Assembly (NCBI GenBank): GCA_973895155.1
Contig: OZ316893.1
Location: 23,312,001-23,376,000, forward strand
Reading direction: 5' to 3'
Source of the DNA: Marsupella aquatica
Lineage: Eukaryota > Marchantiophyta
Length of the DNA stretch: 64,000 nucleotides
Each line of letters starts with the position of its first letter. Positions within the stretch are counted from its first letter, which is position 1. Below are positions 36,076 through 48,151 of the stretch, piece after piece. A program made the translations under genes and the position numbers. Below the pieces are notes generated by a model. It made no database searches, was not told where the DNA came from, and worked only from the letters and a program-made list of their open reading frames with translations.

Positions 36076-39000
36076 ATTAAGAGATATCACAATCTCGTCA
36101 CCACCACAAACTTAGCCGCTACAAATTGATTTCTTGTATTACGTCACCATTGCTTGTCCACAATGCTTGCTTCCCGACTTGAATTGTTCGCATCTCTTAG
36201 ATAGTCTTCAACTAAAGCTCACTCTAAACACAGGTTGACGCCAAATGCAGTCTCTATGTCAAAGAAACAATTGTTGGTCTTCCCCTCACACCATAGCTTT
36301 CTTAAATAAAAATAACTACAAATCCTTTGTTTGAAGTGATGGCTTGTTCGTTTTGTGTGTTCTTCCCACCAAATTGACAAGCGTTCTTTTGCCAACAGCT
36401 GAGTGTTGTGCTCTAGTCTCTCTTGTGGCGGTAATGGTCAATGTAACTCACAAACAATCAATCAAGAATGATTGAAAGATGATTTCTCCAATGTGTAAGC
36501 AAAACCTATAAGAAAACTCAAAACCGTTGGTAACCGTCTTGATGAAAATTGATTTCACTTAATCACACAAACATTCATTGGATGAACATGGGGGTCCATG
36601 GATTAATTTTCATGGCTCCTTTGTAGGTCACTTTTTGGCCTTGTGCCTTATTTGGTTTGTGGTTGGGGACCCCTTGGCTTGTTTTTCTTGAGGCCCTTTC
36701 CCTTCCCCTAGAGACTAAAATAATGTGTTACAACTCCAAAATAGAGCACCTTCATTGGATACTTTTGATATAGTATAGCATGTTCATCCTGGAACATGCT
36801 TGAGTTTTTGTCTTGTAGTGATTTGAAAGTAAATAAAATATGAGAACATAACTAGAAAGATTGGTGCTGAAAAGTACAATCAAGGATGCTAAGATGTGTG
36901 CACTTAATTCAATGTACTCATGAATGACATTCATTTCAATAAAAACTATAAACTTAGGAAAAAAAGACATGAGGGGAACTTAAGACACAATCAAAATCAT
37001 TTTCTCATTCATGAGAATGTCCAAGTGGTGCAGCCATTCATTTCATCTCTAATAAATCACAAACATTAAAATTTATAAAGGGGCTGCCAAAATAAGTTCA
37101 AAATAATTTAGAATCCTAAAAATTAAAAGGGTCCATAAATTAAATAAAAATAAAAATTAAAGGGGTCCATAAATTAATTAAAAATGTATACTATACACAG
37201 GCTGCCCCCTTGATAAGGCACATTGAAATAAAAATATATGACACCAAAACTTTGAATAAGACAAATCTGAAAGGTTGATTCACCATTATAGCACTTTCAA
37301 AAAGTATACTAGGCTATGTAACATTCCAAATTAGTAATATTCATAAACTATGAGTATTTAAATTAGGCCAGGATCACACATGGTGCTCGACATGCTGCCC
37401 CTAAAATTGTACTATATAAACGCTCAACTATGATGAGAGCACTAGAGGTATACATTTCTTGTTCTGGCCATTCATTCCTCAGTCAAGAACTCAAGTGAAT
37501 CCTTAGTATCTACTCATGTGTCCATCACTCCTCACCAAGCAAGCTCATGTTTGAGGATCATTGACATGTCCATCACCTCTCAGCCCCGTTCTTCCCCGTT
37601 CTTGGCAGAAGGTCGATTTTTTCATTGTTGTGCATCTTGATTTTGATTGCAATACTTTTGCTTACACAAGGACTCACTTTCAGCCACATCCTCGTTCTGA
37701 ATCACAAATGTTGTCATGTTGTTTTATCATAGGACTCTCAACTTGGATTTCATGCTTGCACATCTGTTTAATTGACAGAATAGCAGCTAGAGATTGCATG
37801 CTGGATAAGTTCTTGCAACCATGCATTTTAGTCGTTATTGTGTTTGCTAAGCCTTTACTAAAGCTAAATGTATTTCATACCTCACTTTGATTTGTCATTT
37901 TCATTTATACTCATCTAAAATTTCCAATGTAGTCTCCAAGCTGTGCTGCATTTCACATTATAAGAGCAAACACACTGGTTTTGTGGCCCAGTGCTGCAAT
38001 CAGTAAAAGTTTGCCAGTTGAACTCAAACCAGCATTGTTCCCAGGTCCACAGGGAAGTTTGTGTTGTACAAGTGCCTGGCAAAATTAAAGTGCCCCTGAA
38101 AAGTTACATCCAAACAATAGGGAATGTCTCACCTGCAGTCAGATGTGAACATGTGGGGCCAGCATAGGCATACTAGATGTAGTTTGGCAGCACTTGCAAA
38201 TCAAGTTTGGCGACTTGGAAACTGCTCAAATATCATGGTCGGGAAAATGAAAAGCAGCACTGCCTGGGTGAGCTTTACAGATTGCTACCACTAGTGCAAG
38301 CCCTAAATCCAGCCTAGGTTGGGATAATGCATCATAAATCAAGCTTCCCTCTCACCCAACTGTGCTCAGATCCTGTTGAACGCCAGACCTCTCTGTTCCA
38401 GAAGTTCTTCATGACTGCTGTAGTTTGGGTTTGAGCCGTCTGTTTGCCCTGGCAGAAATTTCGGTTCGAAAAAATAGCCAAGTAAGGTGGAGTTTCATCC
38501 TCTACGAATGGAAAGACACGGGCATCCATTGATCCTTCACGTGTTCATAGCTCTAGCCATGATTGAGAAACAAGGTCCACAACCGCATAGATTTACGGTA
38601 TCCCAGTCACACTCATACATTGGGTATGATTGTTTACAATATTAAGTACAGTACTACTATAGCTTGTATGACGCCAACACCTGCTGTTGAAAGGAGTTGC
38701 TCTTAACAGTCCGTGGGGCTACAAATTCAATGACCAGAATTTACCTTCTGACTTGACTGACGTACGCAAGGAAGGAGGACGACGAACAGGGAAAGGCCTC
38801 TTTCAAATTGTGGGGTAATGATTTGTTATGTCCTTAACATAACTGAAAACTACTGCTCGCGCCCAAAACAATCAAGGAATGCAAGCTGATTAACTCAGGA
38901 AGGTCATTCGACAGATTAGCGATAACCAACATTCAAATCAAACTGAACATTTGAAACTAATAAGACACACAAAAATTATCAGCCAAACCGAGTGGCAATG

Positions 39001-39817
39001 ACAAACTCACCAGTTCATCGATCACAGTTACATTAAGTAACATGCCCCAAGTTACGAACGGTGTACACAACTGTCAATATGCCATTGTGGCAATCCTCTT
39101 AACAAATTCATCTAGAACACTGCCAACTTACCGCTGTCTCCTGTCCACAAATCTGGAGAAAAAATAACCAAACTTCGAGAGGCCCAACTTCTAGAACATC
39201 TACTTCACCGATTGAAATTCTCCAACAGTGTCAAGTGTTGTGAAGGATGCCGTCTGAACGTTCAGAATTTTAGGAAGATCACATTGATTCCCCCCTTCCT
39301 TCCAGACAAGTGCTGTAACGAGGAATTGACAAAATGGGTAGGGAAACAGCGACAATCTGGATCTGAAGAAATGATGACTATATCATTGGAGGACAAAGTG
39401 AGCACATGTGCAGAATGACGATGACACCCAAAATAGCTGTGCCTTAAATTTCAAGTCCGGGCGAACTTGTACAGTGTCTAGTGCTTATGAGTATTATGTC
39501 GAGGTCGAGGTCATAAATCAAGCTTCCCTCTCACCCAAATCTCAATCAATAAATGCAGAGAGCACACTATACTAACTACAGTAGTCTGTGCTTGGATTTC
39601 ATAGCACTGTCTATCACAACCTTATGTTAATGAGAGCAACATTCCCGGATCGACTGGTTACAGCCATTTCTCTTCCTCTACTCCCTTCTTCTTAAAAGCC
39701 AAGATAATAGGAGGTTCACGTAATGTAAAACCACATAATCTCTGCACAAGCCTAGCAATATTTAAACTAGGCTCATTCAGAACTAATCTATTGGAGGGCA
39801 AAGTCTTACATTCCTAA
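36076..39817. other. AT-rich intergenic stretch, no gene recognised
   Basis: Short unlinked open frames only. It contains a small AT-rich duplication (AAAGGGGTCCATAAATTAA, 37120-37185) and a perfect 28-bp sequence present at 38332-38359 and again at 39511-39538. Confidence 0.5.
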
Positions 39818-39922
39818 TTAATCCATATCAGCAACATTGCAGGGTTTCTTCTTGAGGCGTCGCCGAAGAGGCAACTTGTCCATCCAATCCAGAATTCCAA
39901 ACACAAAATCGTACTGCACTAC
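39818..39922 (-). other. Unexplained 34-residue open exon-like segment downstream of the kinase
   Basis: On the minus strand a TTGCATTTGCCAG acceptor-like site is followed by 35 open codons ending in TAA. The peptide contains FGILDWMDKLPLRRRLKKKP and looks more like protein than chance. It begins about 50 bases past the kinase stop. It may be an alternative last exon, the end of another gene, or coincidence. Confidence 0.3.
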
Positions 39923-39974
39923 CTGGCAAATGCAACTGAATGAGGTACAAGCAAGGGATCCGTCGATCCCCGGT

Positions 39975-41357
39975 CTAGGGGCCACGATATTTTATACACG
40001 GTAAGCAGCCATGCGGTTGAGAGTCCGTAGGAATCATGCCTCCTCCCTTGCTAGTGTCAATGGCTTCTATCAGCTGCACCACATGGGACATTTCAGGGCG
40101 TTTGTCCGGATGCTGATCCCAGCACTTCTTCATGACGTGTGCCAACGCGGTCGGGCAGCATCTGGGAATAGTTGGTCTCAGATTCTGGTGCACAACAGCG
40201 TGGGTCATCTCCGTGAAGCTGAGTTCTGCGTAGGGCATGTCACAGCAATAGGTCTCCCACAAACAAATTCCAAAGCTATAAACGTCGCATTTTCGGTTAT
40301 AGGGTTTCCCATTCAACACCTCCGGAGCCATATAGCCCAAGGTTCCGGTCTCACCAGTCATGTCCTTGGGATTGGAAGCCTCCACCCGAGCAACACCAAA
40401 GTCAGCAATTTTGAGGTTTCTCTTGGTGTCCAGCAGCATGTTCTCACTCTTCACGTCCCTGTGGACGATCTTCTTCGAGTGCAAATACTCAAGACCTCGG
40501 GAGAGATCCAGAGCCAGCTGGATGACAACCTTGAAGGCGAGTTTCCGCCTCCGATTCCGAATGAGGTAGTCTTTGAGAGTCCCACCAGCGAGGTACTCTA
40601 CAACAACGCAGCAGATGTTGGATCCTACATGGACGTAGCCATCGTTACCACTCTGGAAGGACGGAATCTGTAAGTTGGATGACCCCATGGAAGCACCGAT
40701 GAATCTTGTAACGTTGGGATGGTCCAATTTGTGCCAGACTTCTACTTCTTGCTTGAAGGCATTCCGGAAGGACTCAATTTGAGTTCTAGACATGGTATCC
40801 TCTTCACCCCAGTCCAGAAGTTTGACAGCAACGTCTTGCCCATCGTATACCCCCCGATGTACTGTGCCATACGTTCCCTGAGCAAGCATACTCTTGAGCA
40901 TTAGCTTGGTAGGGTCAATTTCCCACTCTTCCATTTTCTTCTTGGGAGGGATCGCCATGTTGCCTGACTTTCCCCTGTGCAGGTGTTTCTCCAGTGCTGC
41001 ATCCAAATCCGCCAGGTTCAATAGATCGGCTCTCACGTACCCGGTGCTTTTCTTTGATCTCCCTAATGGTGAATCGTCCATCGAGGCTAACTCTGCTACT
41101 CCTGACGGGGCCCTCCTAATTCCCCCATTCTCCTTAAGTTTCTCCTTCACCTGCTTCTTCTCCTTTTCTTTCTCTTTCTCCTTCTCCTTCTCCTCCTCTT
41201 TCTCTTTTTCCTTCTCCTTCTCTAATCCACCTTGCTCATCCGTCGGTTCCACAGTGACAGTGCCCTCACTTTGCTGCTGCTCCTGCTGCTGCACCGGTGG
41301 TGCATCTGTACTAGTGTTACTACCCGGAACCTCTGCATCTTCACCCTCCGTAGCCAT
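39975..41357 (-). CDS. Raf-like MAP kinase kinase kinase (plant group C type) Ser/Thr kinase
   Basis: A single frame of 460 codons from ATG (41357) to TAG. Residues 1-90 are acidic and low in complexity, including a KE-repeat at about 46-75. A short conserved plant segment, YVRADLLNLADLDAALEKHL, follows. The kinase domain starts near 145 (WEIDPTKL) and runs to about 435. It has the Gly loop AQGTYGTVHRG (159-169), VAVKLLDW (Lys179), HRDVKSEN (Asp301), DFGVAR (319-324) and GYMAPEVL (APE 344-346). The end, ...YRGP, matches the conserved tail of ATMRK1-like kinases. All catalytic residues are present, so it should be active. Such kinases are cytosolic and linked to stress, light or hormone signalling; the exact pathway cannot be told. 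There are no introns in the coding part. A pyrimidine-rich plus-strand run (41540-41590) lies in the presumed leader. Confidence 0.95.
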   Translation of the reverse strand: MATEGEDAEVPGSNTSTDAPPVQQQEQQQSEGTVTVEPTDEQGGLEKEKEKEKEEEKEKEKEKEKEKKQVKEKLKENGGIRRAPSGVAELASMDDSPLGRSKKSTGYVRADLLNLADLDAALEKHLHRGKSGNMAIPPKKKMEEWEIDPTKLMLKSMLAQGTYGTVHRGVYDGQDVAVKLLDWGEEDTMSRTQIESFRNAFKQEVEVWHKLDHPNVTRFIGASMGSSNLQIPSFQSGNDGYVHVGSNICCVVVEYLAGGTLKDYLIRNRRRKLAFKVVIQLALDLSRGLEYLHSKKIVHRDVKSENMLLDTKRNLKIADFGVARVEASNPKDMTGETGTLGYMAPEVLNGKPYNRKCDVYSFGICLWETYCCDMPYAELSFTEMTHAVVHQNLRPTIPRCCPTALAHVMKKCWDQHPDKRPEMSHVVQLIEAIDTSKGGGMIPTDSQPHGCLPCIKYRGP

Positions 41358-42259
41358 ATTTACGTCTCGAGCTTCTGTTTCCCTGCTATGATGATCCTTC
41401 CCTCCCTCTTCCCAGATCTTCGTCTACACCTCCTTCCGTCGTTGGGCAATCTCAAAGCTTTCCAGTTCTCTGTCTTTCCTGCAGACAGATGCAAATCCTG
41501 CTGTTGTGAGTACTACTTCCTTCTCTTCCGTCTTGCACTTCCCTTCCCACCTCTTCTCTTCTCTTCCCTTCCCTTTCCTTCCCTTCCCTGATGAGTGTCT
41601 GTCCTCAACTTTCTAACCGCACCTATACCTCACCTTCCCTGCAAACAACCCATCACGATTCCCTAAACTTCTCCTGCCACCAATTTGTTCAACAATGCTT
41701 TAACACCCCCTTCCGTTGGACAGAAATTCACTTACTCTACATGCCTTCACCAGCATCCACCTCCGTATCTACTAAGTACCCTGCATATCCATGTCCATCA
41801 CAAGCAGTATACGCCCATCCATTCATGCACGGCGGGACCGTCCAACTGGCTCCTCAAGTCAAGCTCGTAGGCTCACATCTCCATCCTGCTTCGATCGTCA
41901 TCATCACAACACCACTCACCCTCTCTCCTGTCGGAGAATCTCCCGTCCCCCTCTGCCTCAATCACTCAAAAACGTCTCTCCTCCTGTGGAACTCTGAAGT
42001 GTTGGGAAGCATCATCGTTAGGGTTCCTGCTCATCCACTGCTCCACCTTTCCTCGAAGATTAAAAGCCCGTCCGTGATTAGCATGTATGTACCCGAATCT
42101 CACTCTTCTTCGCGGTCTCTGTCGCTCTACTTTCTTTGCAAATCCATGCAAATTTGAAGCTCAACACAATGTCACAAATCAGAGCCCTTGAGAAACGAGA
42201 AGGAAGCCAAAGTTGCAATACGAAAACATCATCTTGGATTTCGTCTTCATGGACTGCAA
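41358..42259 (-). other. 5' flank of the Raf-like kinase
   Basis: Contains long CT-rich runs on the plus strand (41395-41460, 41540-41590). The overlapping open frames here, up to 188 codons, are low-complexity Pro/Ser frames without a domain, so none is called. Confidence 0.4.
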
Positions 42260-42330
42260 GCAATCTAGAAACTTGTGCGAGAGACAGAGAGAGGACGAGC
42301 AATCTAGAAACTTGTGCGAGAGACAGACAG
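42260..42330. repeat. 40-bp tandem duplication
   Basis: GCAATCTAGAAACTTGTGCG followed by AGAGACAG occurs twice, 40 bp apart. Confidence 0.9.
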
Positions 42331-42682
42331 GACGAGATGTCAGCAGGGGACGATGATAGCAACAAAATTGGCAGCACCCACAACGTCTGGCATGACCGTG
42401 GAGCTCCGTAGCAAAACAACAGAACGACGGATTGGGCTCGATCAAATAAAATCATGGATTTTGCGAAATGGGGACCAACGAGAGAGCATCATCTGCTGCT
42501 TCACTATCGGAAGGAGCTCCGTAATTTACGTCAGTGCCCTAAGGTCTAAGGAATTGATTCGGCTTGCAGAATCACATCTCCGAGTCTCCGAATCTCTGTG
42601 GGAGGTGCGCCTCTTTCCGATTTCGCTTCCGCTTTTTTAGCCTCAAACTGTTGGCCTCATTTTGACACATGTCAACTCACCA

Positions 42683-42800
42683 CTTGAGAATTCACCTTTC
42701 TCTTTGCTTCTGTAGCACAGAATGGACATTTTAAGCGATTTTTGTGACTTGAGAATTCACCTTTCTCTTTGCTTCTGTAGCACAGAAGTGACATTTTTAA
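42683..42800. repeat. About 66-bp tandem duplication
   Basis: CTTGAGAATTCACCTTTCTC and the following TTTGCTTCTGTAGCACAGAA occur twice, near 42683 and 42749. Confidence 0.92.
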
Positions 42801-43524
42801 GGGGATTTTTAAAAATTCCACCTGCCCATGTAGAAGGGGCCCATTCCCTGGCTAAGTACTCAGTCCTGCTCCTCCTGGTGAATAGTGTGCTGACCATAAA
42901 AATTGGAGCCCAACTAAATAACTAGTGAAACTGAAGTGTGGACTGTATAATGAGAACTATGGGTAACTCTAGCTCTTATCCAGGTAGTTGTGGTTTAAGG
43001 TTCTTTTTTCTTTTTCCTGCCAACATCACCTAGTGTGGAGGACAAGATGCTAGGAATATTGTTTATCTAATTTTCTTAGATTAATCCATGACCGTTAGAT
43101 CCCCCTGTATTTTAGGATGACGGTTAGATTTAGCTATGGGGTCTGTGGCTAGGTGGGAAGCTGGCTATTGTGGAAGACAGAAACTAACTAATTTTCTCCA
43201 AAGTAGCTAGGGTTACTTAAAGAGGTGGAACTTAGGGCCAGATGGGAACCGTCTCACCACTTTCAATGGCTGTCAGAATCTGCACGGCCATTTGGAATGC
43301 TCACCGGGGACCTCTATTCATTGTGGAAGACAGAAAACTAGTTTCCCAAAGTGGAGAAGATTCTTTTTATAGATGTGGAATCTAGCCAAATTTTGGCATT
43401 AAAAAAGACCTGAGCTTTAACCAGCTTAGTTTTGTTTATTATGAAAGGCCTGATTACCCTTTACTTGAACATAAATGGAGATGAGGAGAGGAGACAAAAA
43501 AAAACCTTGCAGGAAAAAAGGAAC

Positions 43525-43536
43525 CCCCCCCCCCCC
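43525..43536. repeat. Poly-C run
   Basis: A homopolymer of about 14 C preceded by a poly-A run. Its length is likely to be unreliable in assembly. Confidence 0.7.
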
Positions 43537-43569
43537 TTATTTCATGTTTATATTTGCCCTATCCTTGTT

Positions 43570-43780
43570 GCTCCCTCACTTTCAGTTATGCCCTCACTTA
43601 GAGTTAGGGTCTAGAGGCATCACTCTAGACAATAGGCCCACCCTCACTTTCAGTTATGCCCTCACTTAAAGCTACAATCTAGACGCTTCACTCGACAATA
43701 GGCCCACCCTCACTTTCAGTTATGTTTTCACTTGCAGGTATGGTCTTGAGGTTCACTCTACGTCTAGATGGTAGGCCCAG
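43570..43780. repeat. About 66-bp tandem repeat x 3
   Basis: Three copies of CCCTCACTTTCAGTTATG plus a TCTAGA...AATAGGCCCA tail start near 43571, 43640 and 43706. Confidence 0.92.
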
Positions 43781-43869
43781 GAAGTAGCTTTCAATCCAGC
43801 TTTATTAGTAAGATGTTGGCATGGAGTAAGGTGGCTACTGCAGCTTCTGCTGCTTGCAATTGCCTAGGA

Positions 43870-44790
43870 GGTGATTTCTATATGTGTGTCTTGTCTACAC
43901 AACACATGTAGATGAGCTTGTAGATTTTCTTACATCAGTGAGGAATGCCACTATATCTGGGGCTCAGGTAACCACTCCTACTTTCCCTGTGTAGAAGGTA
44001 TTGTCTATTTGTGTGCCCCTGTGTCAACACATTTGTATGGGCAATTGGATTTTACTAGTGCGTGTGCAATCCTGATCTATTTGATACCCTTTATTTTAAA
44101 TGTTAGATGGCTATTTTACTTTATAAAGGGTATGAACCGAATTTAACCTTCTTTTACTTTGTTTACAAAAAATTTGGTCAAAACCATATGATAATGTGTA
44201 TTTTGGATTCCATGTGGTTCCAACTAGAATTATTGTCTTGCCTTGCCCTGTAGGCCATTTGTGTTTGTGTCCTGTCAACACATGTGTATGATCCATAGAT
44301 TTTCCTACATTTCAGGACTGCCATTAGGTCTTGGGGAGGTGGCCACCACTCCTTGCCTTGCCTTGCTTAGCCTGGAAAGTAGTTTATGTCTGGTCCTGCC
44401 AACACATGCTTATGGGCTGCCAGAGTTTTCTAGATTTCACGAGTGCCATTAGATCTGGTGATCCTTCCACCAAGGAGGTATTTGGGAATTCTTCCCTCCC
44501 AGAAGATTCCCCAGAAGATTCTTGACTTCTCTCTTTCTATTGGTCTCCAGAGAAGTAATATTTTTGTGTGGCCATTATATATTTTTAGATCTCAAAACTG
44601 CCATTAGATCTAGTGATCAGCACCCTCTACCACATAGGCATTTGGGAATTTTTGCCAGAGAGTTCCTGACTCTATTCCTATTGGTCTCCAGGGACGTAAT
44701 TTACATTGTGGCCCGCCAGCACATGCATATGGGCCGTTAGATCAGGTGACCATCACCTTCAACTAAGAATTTATTTTGGACTTCTTGTCA
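43870..44790. repeat. Loose tandem array, unit about 140-150 bp
   Basis: A motif of the form CCTGCCAACACATG.(T/C)ATG.GC, followed by AGATTTTC.TACATTTCA, CTGCCATTAGATCT and GGTGACCA..ACC, recurs near 43890, 44025, 44270, 44395, 44565 and 44705. Copies are strongly diverged. Confidence 0.65.
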
Positions 44791-45299
44791 GAAAAATCCC
44801 ACCTTCTTCAATCCTCTGTATTGGTCTCTAGAGCAATTCACCAACCAAATAAGCATTTGGCAAGATTTACCAAAATTATAACAACTTCTGGCTTGAAACA
44901 TGTGCATGAGAAATGAGCAAGAAACACACAAGAACAAAGGCTACAGAACTAACATAATGATGTGTGAGATGATGTACTAGTAAAATAAGCTTCACCAGCC
45001 TGTTAGGATTGCTTAATGTGGGTTTTAATATGTAACCCCTATTGGATTTGGTCTACACAACAGAATGTTAATTTAGTAAGACCGTTGAGTGAGTCTGTAT
45101 ATGCAACCCTTGGTTGCTAATTTAATCTCGTCTAAAAGTTTTAATATCCTCATTTTCAATCTCCCTTAAAGTCCACTATTTCCCTTAACTAAAACTGGAG
45201 GATGGCAACCCCTGCTTAGTGTAAAGGTTTAGTGTTGGGAGATTACAATTTTAGTTAGAAAGGCTTCAAAAGAATTAAAGATGTCTAAGATTTGAGCTT

Positions 45300-46790
45300 T
45301 GATAACCTTTTGCACAAGAAAATACTTAAGAAGACCCCTTTGGCATCTCTTGCACTTAACAATCCAGCAAGATGCCATCAAGACTTAACACGACTCTTGT
45401 AACTGCCCACCGTTGCCGGAATCTTGTTGGAGTGCACACAATAAGTCACGGTTGGTTGTTAAGTGTGCCTTTGACAGTTGGTAGACACAATATGTTTTAG
45501 CATAGACTTTAGCAGAAGATTTTAGGGAGAGAGTCTTGAACAGGGCTGGGATAGCCCAAAGTTCAACGCTAGAGGAGAGTTGATAGTTTACTATTTTGAA
45601 TGAGAAACTTTGGCAGTTGATATCTCCAGTCTATTGAAGGAGGAAAACACTGCATGAACTTGTGTGGACATTGCTGGACCGTGGACATTGCTAGATCGTG
45701 GACGCTACACTTCAATCATTGGATTGTGCTAGGTGACTCAAGGTACCAGTTATTTATGGAATCATGATTTTTGTTTACTGATTTACGGGCGCTCTCTCTA
45801 TTGAAGGGCGCTTTCTCTATTCTGAAAATCCAGAACAGCCCAAGCTGATTGCCTACCTCTATTGATATTAGATCGCCCACTTAGAAGTGTGGAATTTTTT
45901 TAGTTAACAGGCTGTGAAGTGCTGTCCTTCTTGCGCGATGGTAGGCGATCAAGCTTTGCCATCAAATGCGAATCGCCAAAAATTACTTGCAGCAGGGTGC
46001 ACCCTTTGTATTCTATGGTGCCTTGAGTCATTGGTCTGAATTAATTGAGAAGAAAATTGACGTAGCTTCCCTCCACTGGTCCACGATAACGGACGATTCA
46101 CAGAATAGGTCAAAATTTGAGGTTGACATAATAAACCCTATATGCGATCATCTTCAATTCATGAGCATTAGTCTAATGCCCCAAAAGTGTTAGCTGATAT
46201 TTGATTTGAGATTGAATGAGTGAGCCAGAATCAAGATGTCACTGGCGCGTGCCAATGTTTTTGTTGAAAGGAAGTTCGCTTTTGAGACTAGTTACTTTTC
46301 CAGCTCAGTGGAGCTTTAGAAACTAGTTGAGGACGATGGTCTTCCAAGACCTGTTTCAATCTACATTACATATCACGACATGTTTAGCCTTGATCTTACC
46401 ATCCATGTCCATTGTTGACTAAAACTCCCTTTTCTTGCTCCCTTCCCCGACATTTGCTGTTCATGCATGGTACTGTTTAAAACTGACCCAGCCTGCCACT
46501 TGCTGTTCATGCTTGCCTAAAACGCCTCTCCAAGAGCCTTAGCTAAATCACTCCACTAAATCACCTCTACTCTGGTCCTAATTGTGCTGTACTACATGGT
46601 GACCTGATGTTCTTGTATGACAATGACTCATGATCTGACAAGCACTCCATAAGAACCTAGCAACGGTGTGCAGTCACAAGGGTCTGGTTAAGTCTTGATG
46701 GCATCTTGCTGGACTGTTAAGTCCAGGAGATGCCAGAGGGGTCATGTTAAGTCCTTCTCTGCCTTTTGCAACCCCTCAAAAACATTATAT
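45300..46790. mobile_element. Non-autonomous DNA element with long terminal inverted repeats
   Basis: The left arm (about 45300-45440) contains ATCCAGCAAGATGCCATCAA. The right arm (about 46640-46790) contains its near-complement TTGATGGCATCTTGCTGGA. Similarity extends outward over GGCATCTC...CTTAACA and TTTTGCA blocks, and inward to the CCGTTGC block, giving arms of about 130-150 bp. The interior (about 1.2 kb) has no transposase-like frame; the longest is 75 codons. Long imperfect arms suggest a Mutator-like or foldback element. Exact ends and target duplications were not identified. Confidence 0.7.
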
Positions 46791-46974
46791 ATGATGCAAA
46801 ATGCCTGCAAATAGTGAACTCCTCTCCTGCAAGATCATGGCCAGACAGTATACTCTCACAATGGATAGGGGCACATCTTAGTCTTAGCAATATTTTCATC
46901 AAATTTCAATCCATGGAGGACCCACCAAAACCCAAAAGAGTCACCAGCTAACTTGCCACACAAAAGTTGAGGCC

Positions 46975-47280
46975 CATTGGCTTTAATTACAAGACTTTGG
47001 GGGCCGTTGCTTCTCTATTTTCCCTATGATATTCCATCTGGACCGTACAATGAGTGAAAATAGCTGTGGGCAGTTGGCTTTACAACAATTAGGTAGGCCA
47101 TTGCTATTACCTGTGAGATTCAATCTGGACCATATAATGAGTGAAACCAGCTGCCGACAGTTGGTGTTACAAGAATTAGGGGGCCATTGGTTCTGTTAAT
47201 TAAGTCAGAGATTCAATCTAGATCATATTATGAGTGGAAACAGCTGCTATGGGTTTATAAGAACTTGGGGCCCACCTGTT
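46975..47280. repeat. About 90-bp tandem repeat, three copies plus a partial
   Basis: Copies share GGGGGCCATTG, GATTCAATCTGGACCATA and ATGAGTGAAA.CAGCTG, near 46995, 47085 and 47180. Confidence 0.85.
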
Positions 47281-47320
47281 GACCAATTCTACATGACATG
47301 TATTAGAAAAGGTTTAATTG

Positions 47321-47400
47321 GTAGGCCACCGTCCAAAGTGGTAGGCCACCGTCCTTAGTTGTAGGCCACCGTCCTAAGCGGTAGGCCACCGTCCTAAATT
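47321..47400. repeat. 20-bp tandem repeat x 4
   Basis: Four exact-length units of GTAGGCCACCGTCC plus six variable bases run head to tail. Confidence 0.97.
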
Positions 47401-48151
47401 AGTGACTTAAATTAGACCATGAGTTGAGCTATGTTATAGGCACATGTGAGGGAATGTGTAGCATGAGAGAATACACAATATTCTTGTTTGACTTGACCAG
47501 GCATCCAAGGGGATGCCACTCCATGTATAAAACCCCTCACTACTCAATGACATACACACCGCATTTCCACATTCTTGGGCTCATGGATTTCTAACAACAT
47601 GTAGTGGACCCAAGTAAATCTGATCTGGAGTGTTGATTTTGTCTACAATTCTAAACCATGTCTAGAGATTGTCCAAACATTTCCAGACTTTGGCTCCCTT
47701 CATTAGAGTGATTCACATTCATTGAACTTAATTTCAGAAGATTTTGGGTCTAGAGTCTATCTTTAGAACAAGACATGGCCTGCCAGTTTGTTTTGGGGAA
47801 AAAAGTTACAAGTGGTCCCTTCTTGTAAAGCCACCCTGAGGTGCTTGTCCACTTGGACAAGAGTGATCAAGAAGCTATGGTCAAGGTTTAAGGTTGCAAC
47901 CATCAAGAGTTCATTGACAATGATTGGTAAAACTAGGCTCACAAGATTTTCACTAATTGCTAATTGATATTGAATTTACTCATGTGATTTTCAATCATTG
48001 AATGAGGAATTCTCCCTCAACTTAAATATGCTCATGATTTTCAATGAGTGAAAATCATTTGATTTTCAATTTACTCAATGCACTATGATTGGAGAACTAG
48101 AGAGAACTAGACATAGGATTTTCTGTATAAATAAGCATATTGAGATTCTGG

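Noticed and set aside
40011-40673. 220-codon plus-strand ORF
   Set aside because: It is the antisense shadow of the Raf-like kinase and has no domain of its own.
41591-42157. 188-codon plus-strand ORF
   Set aside because: Low-complexity Ser/Pro/His frame in CT-rich leader DNA of the kinase; nothing supports coding.
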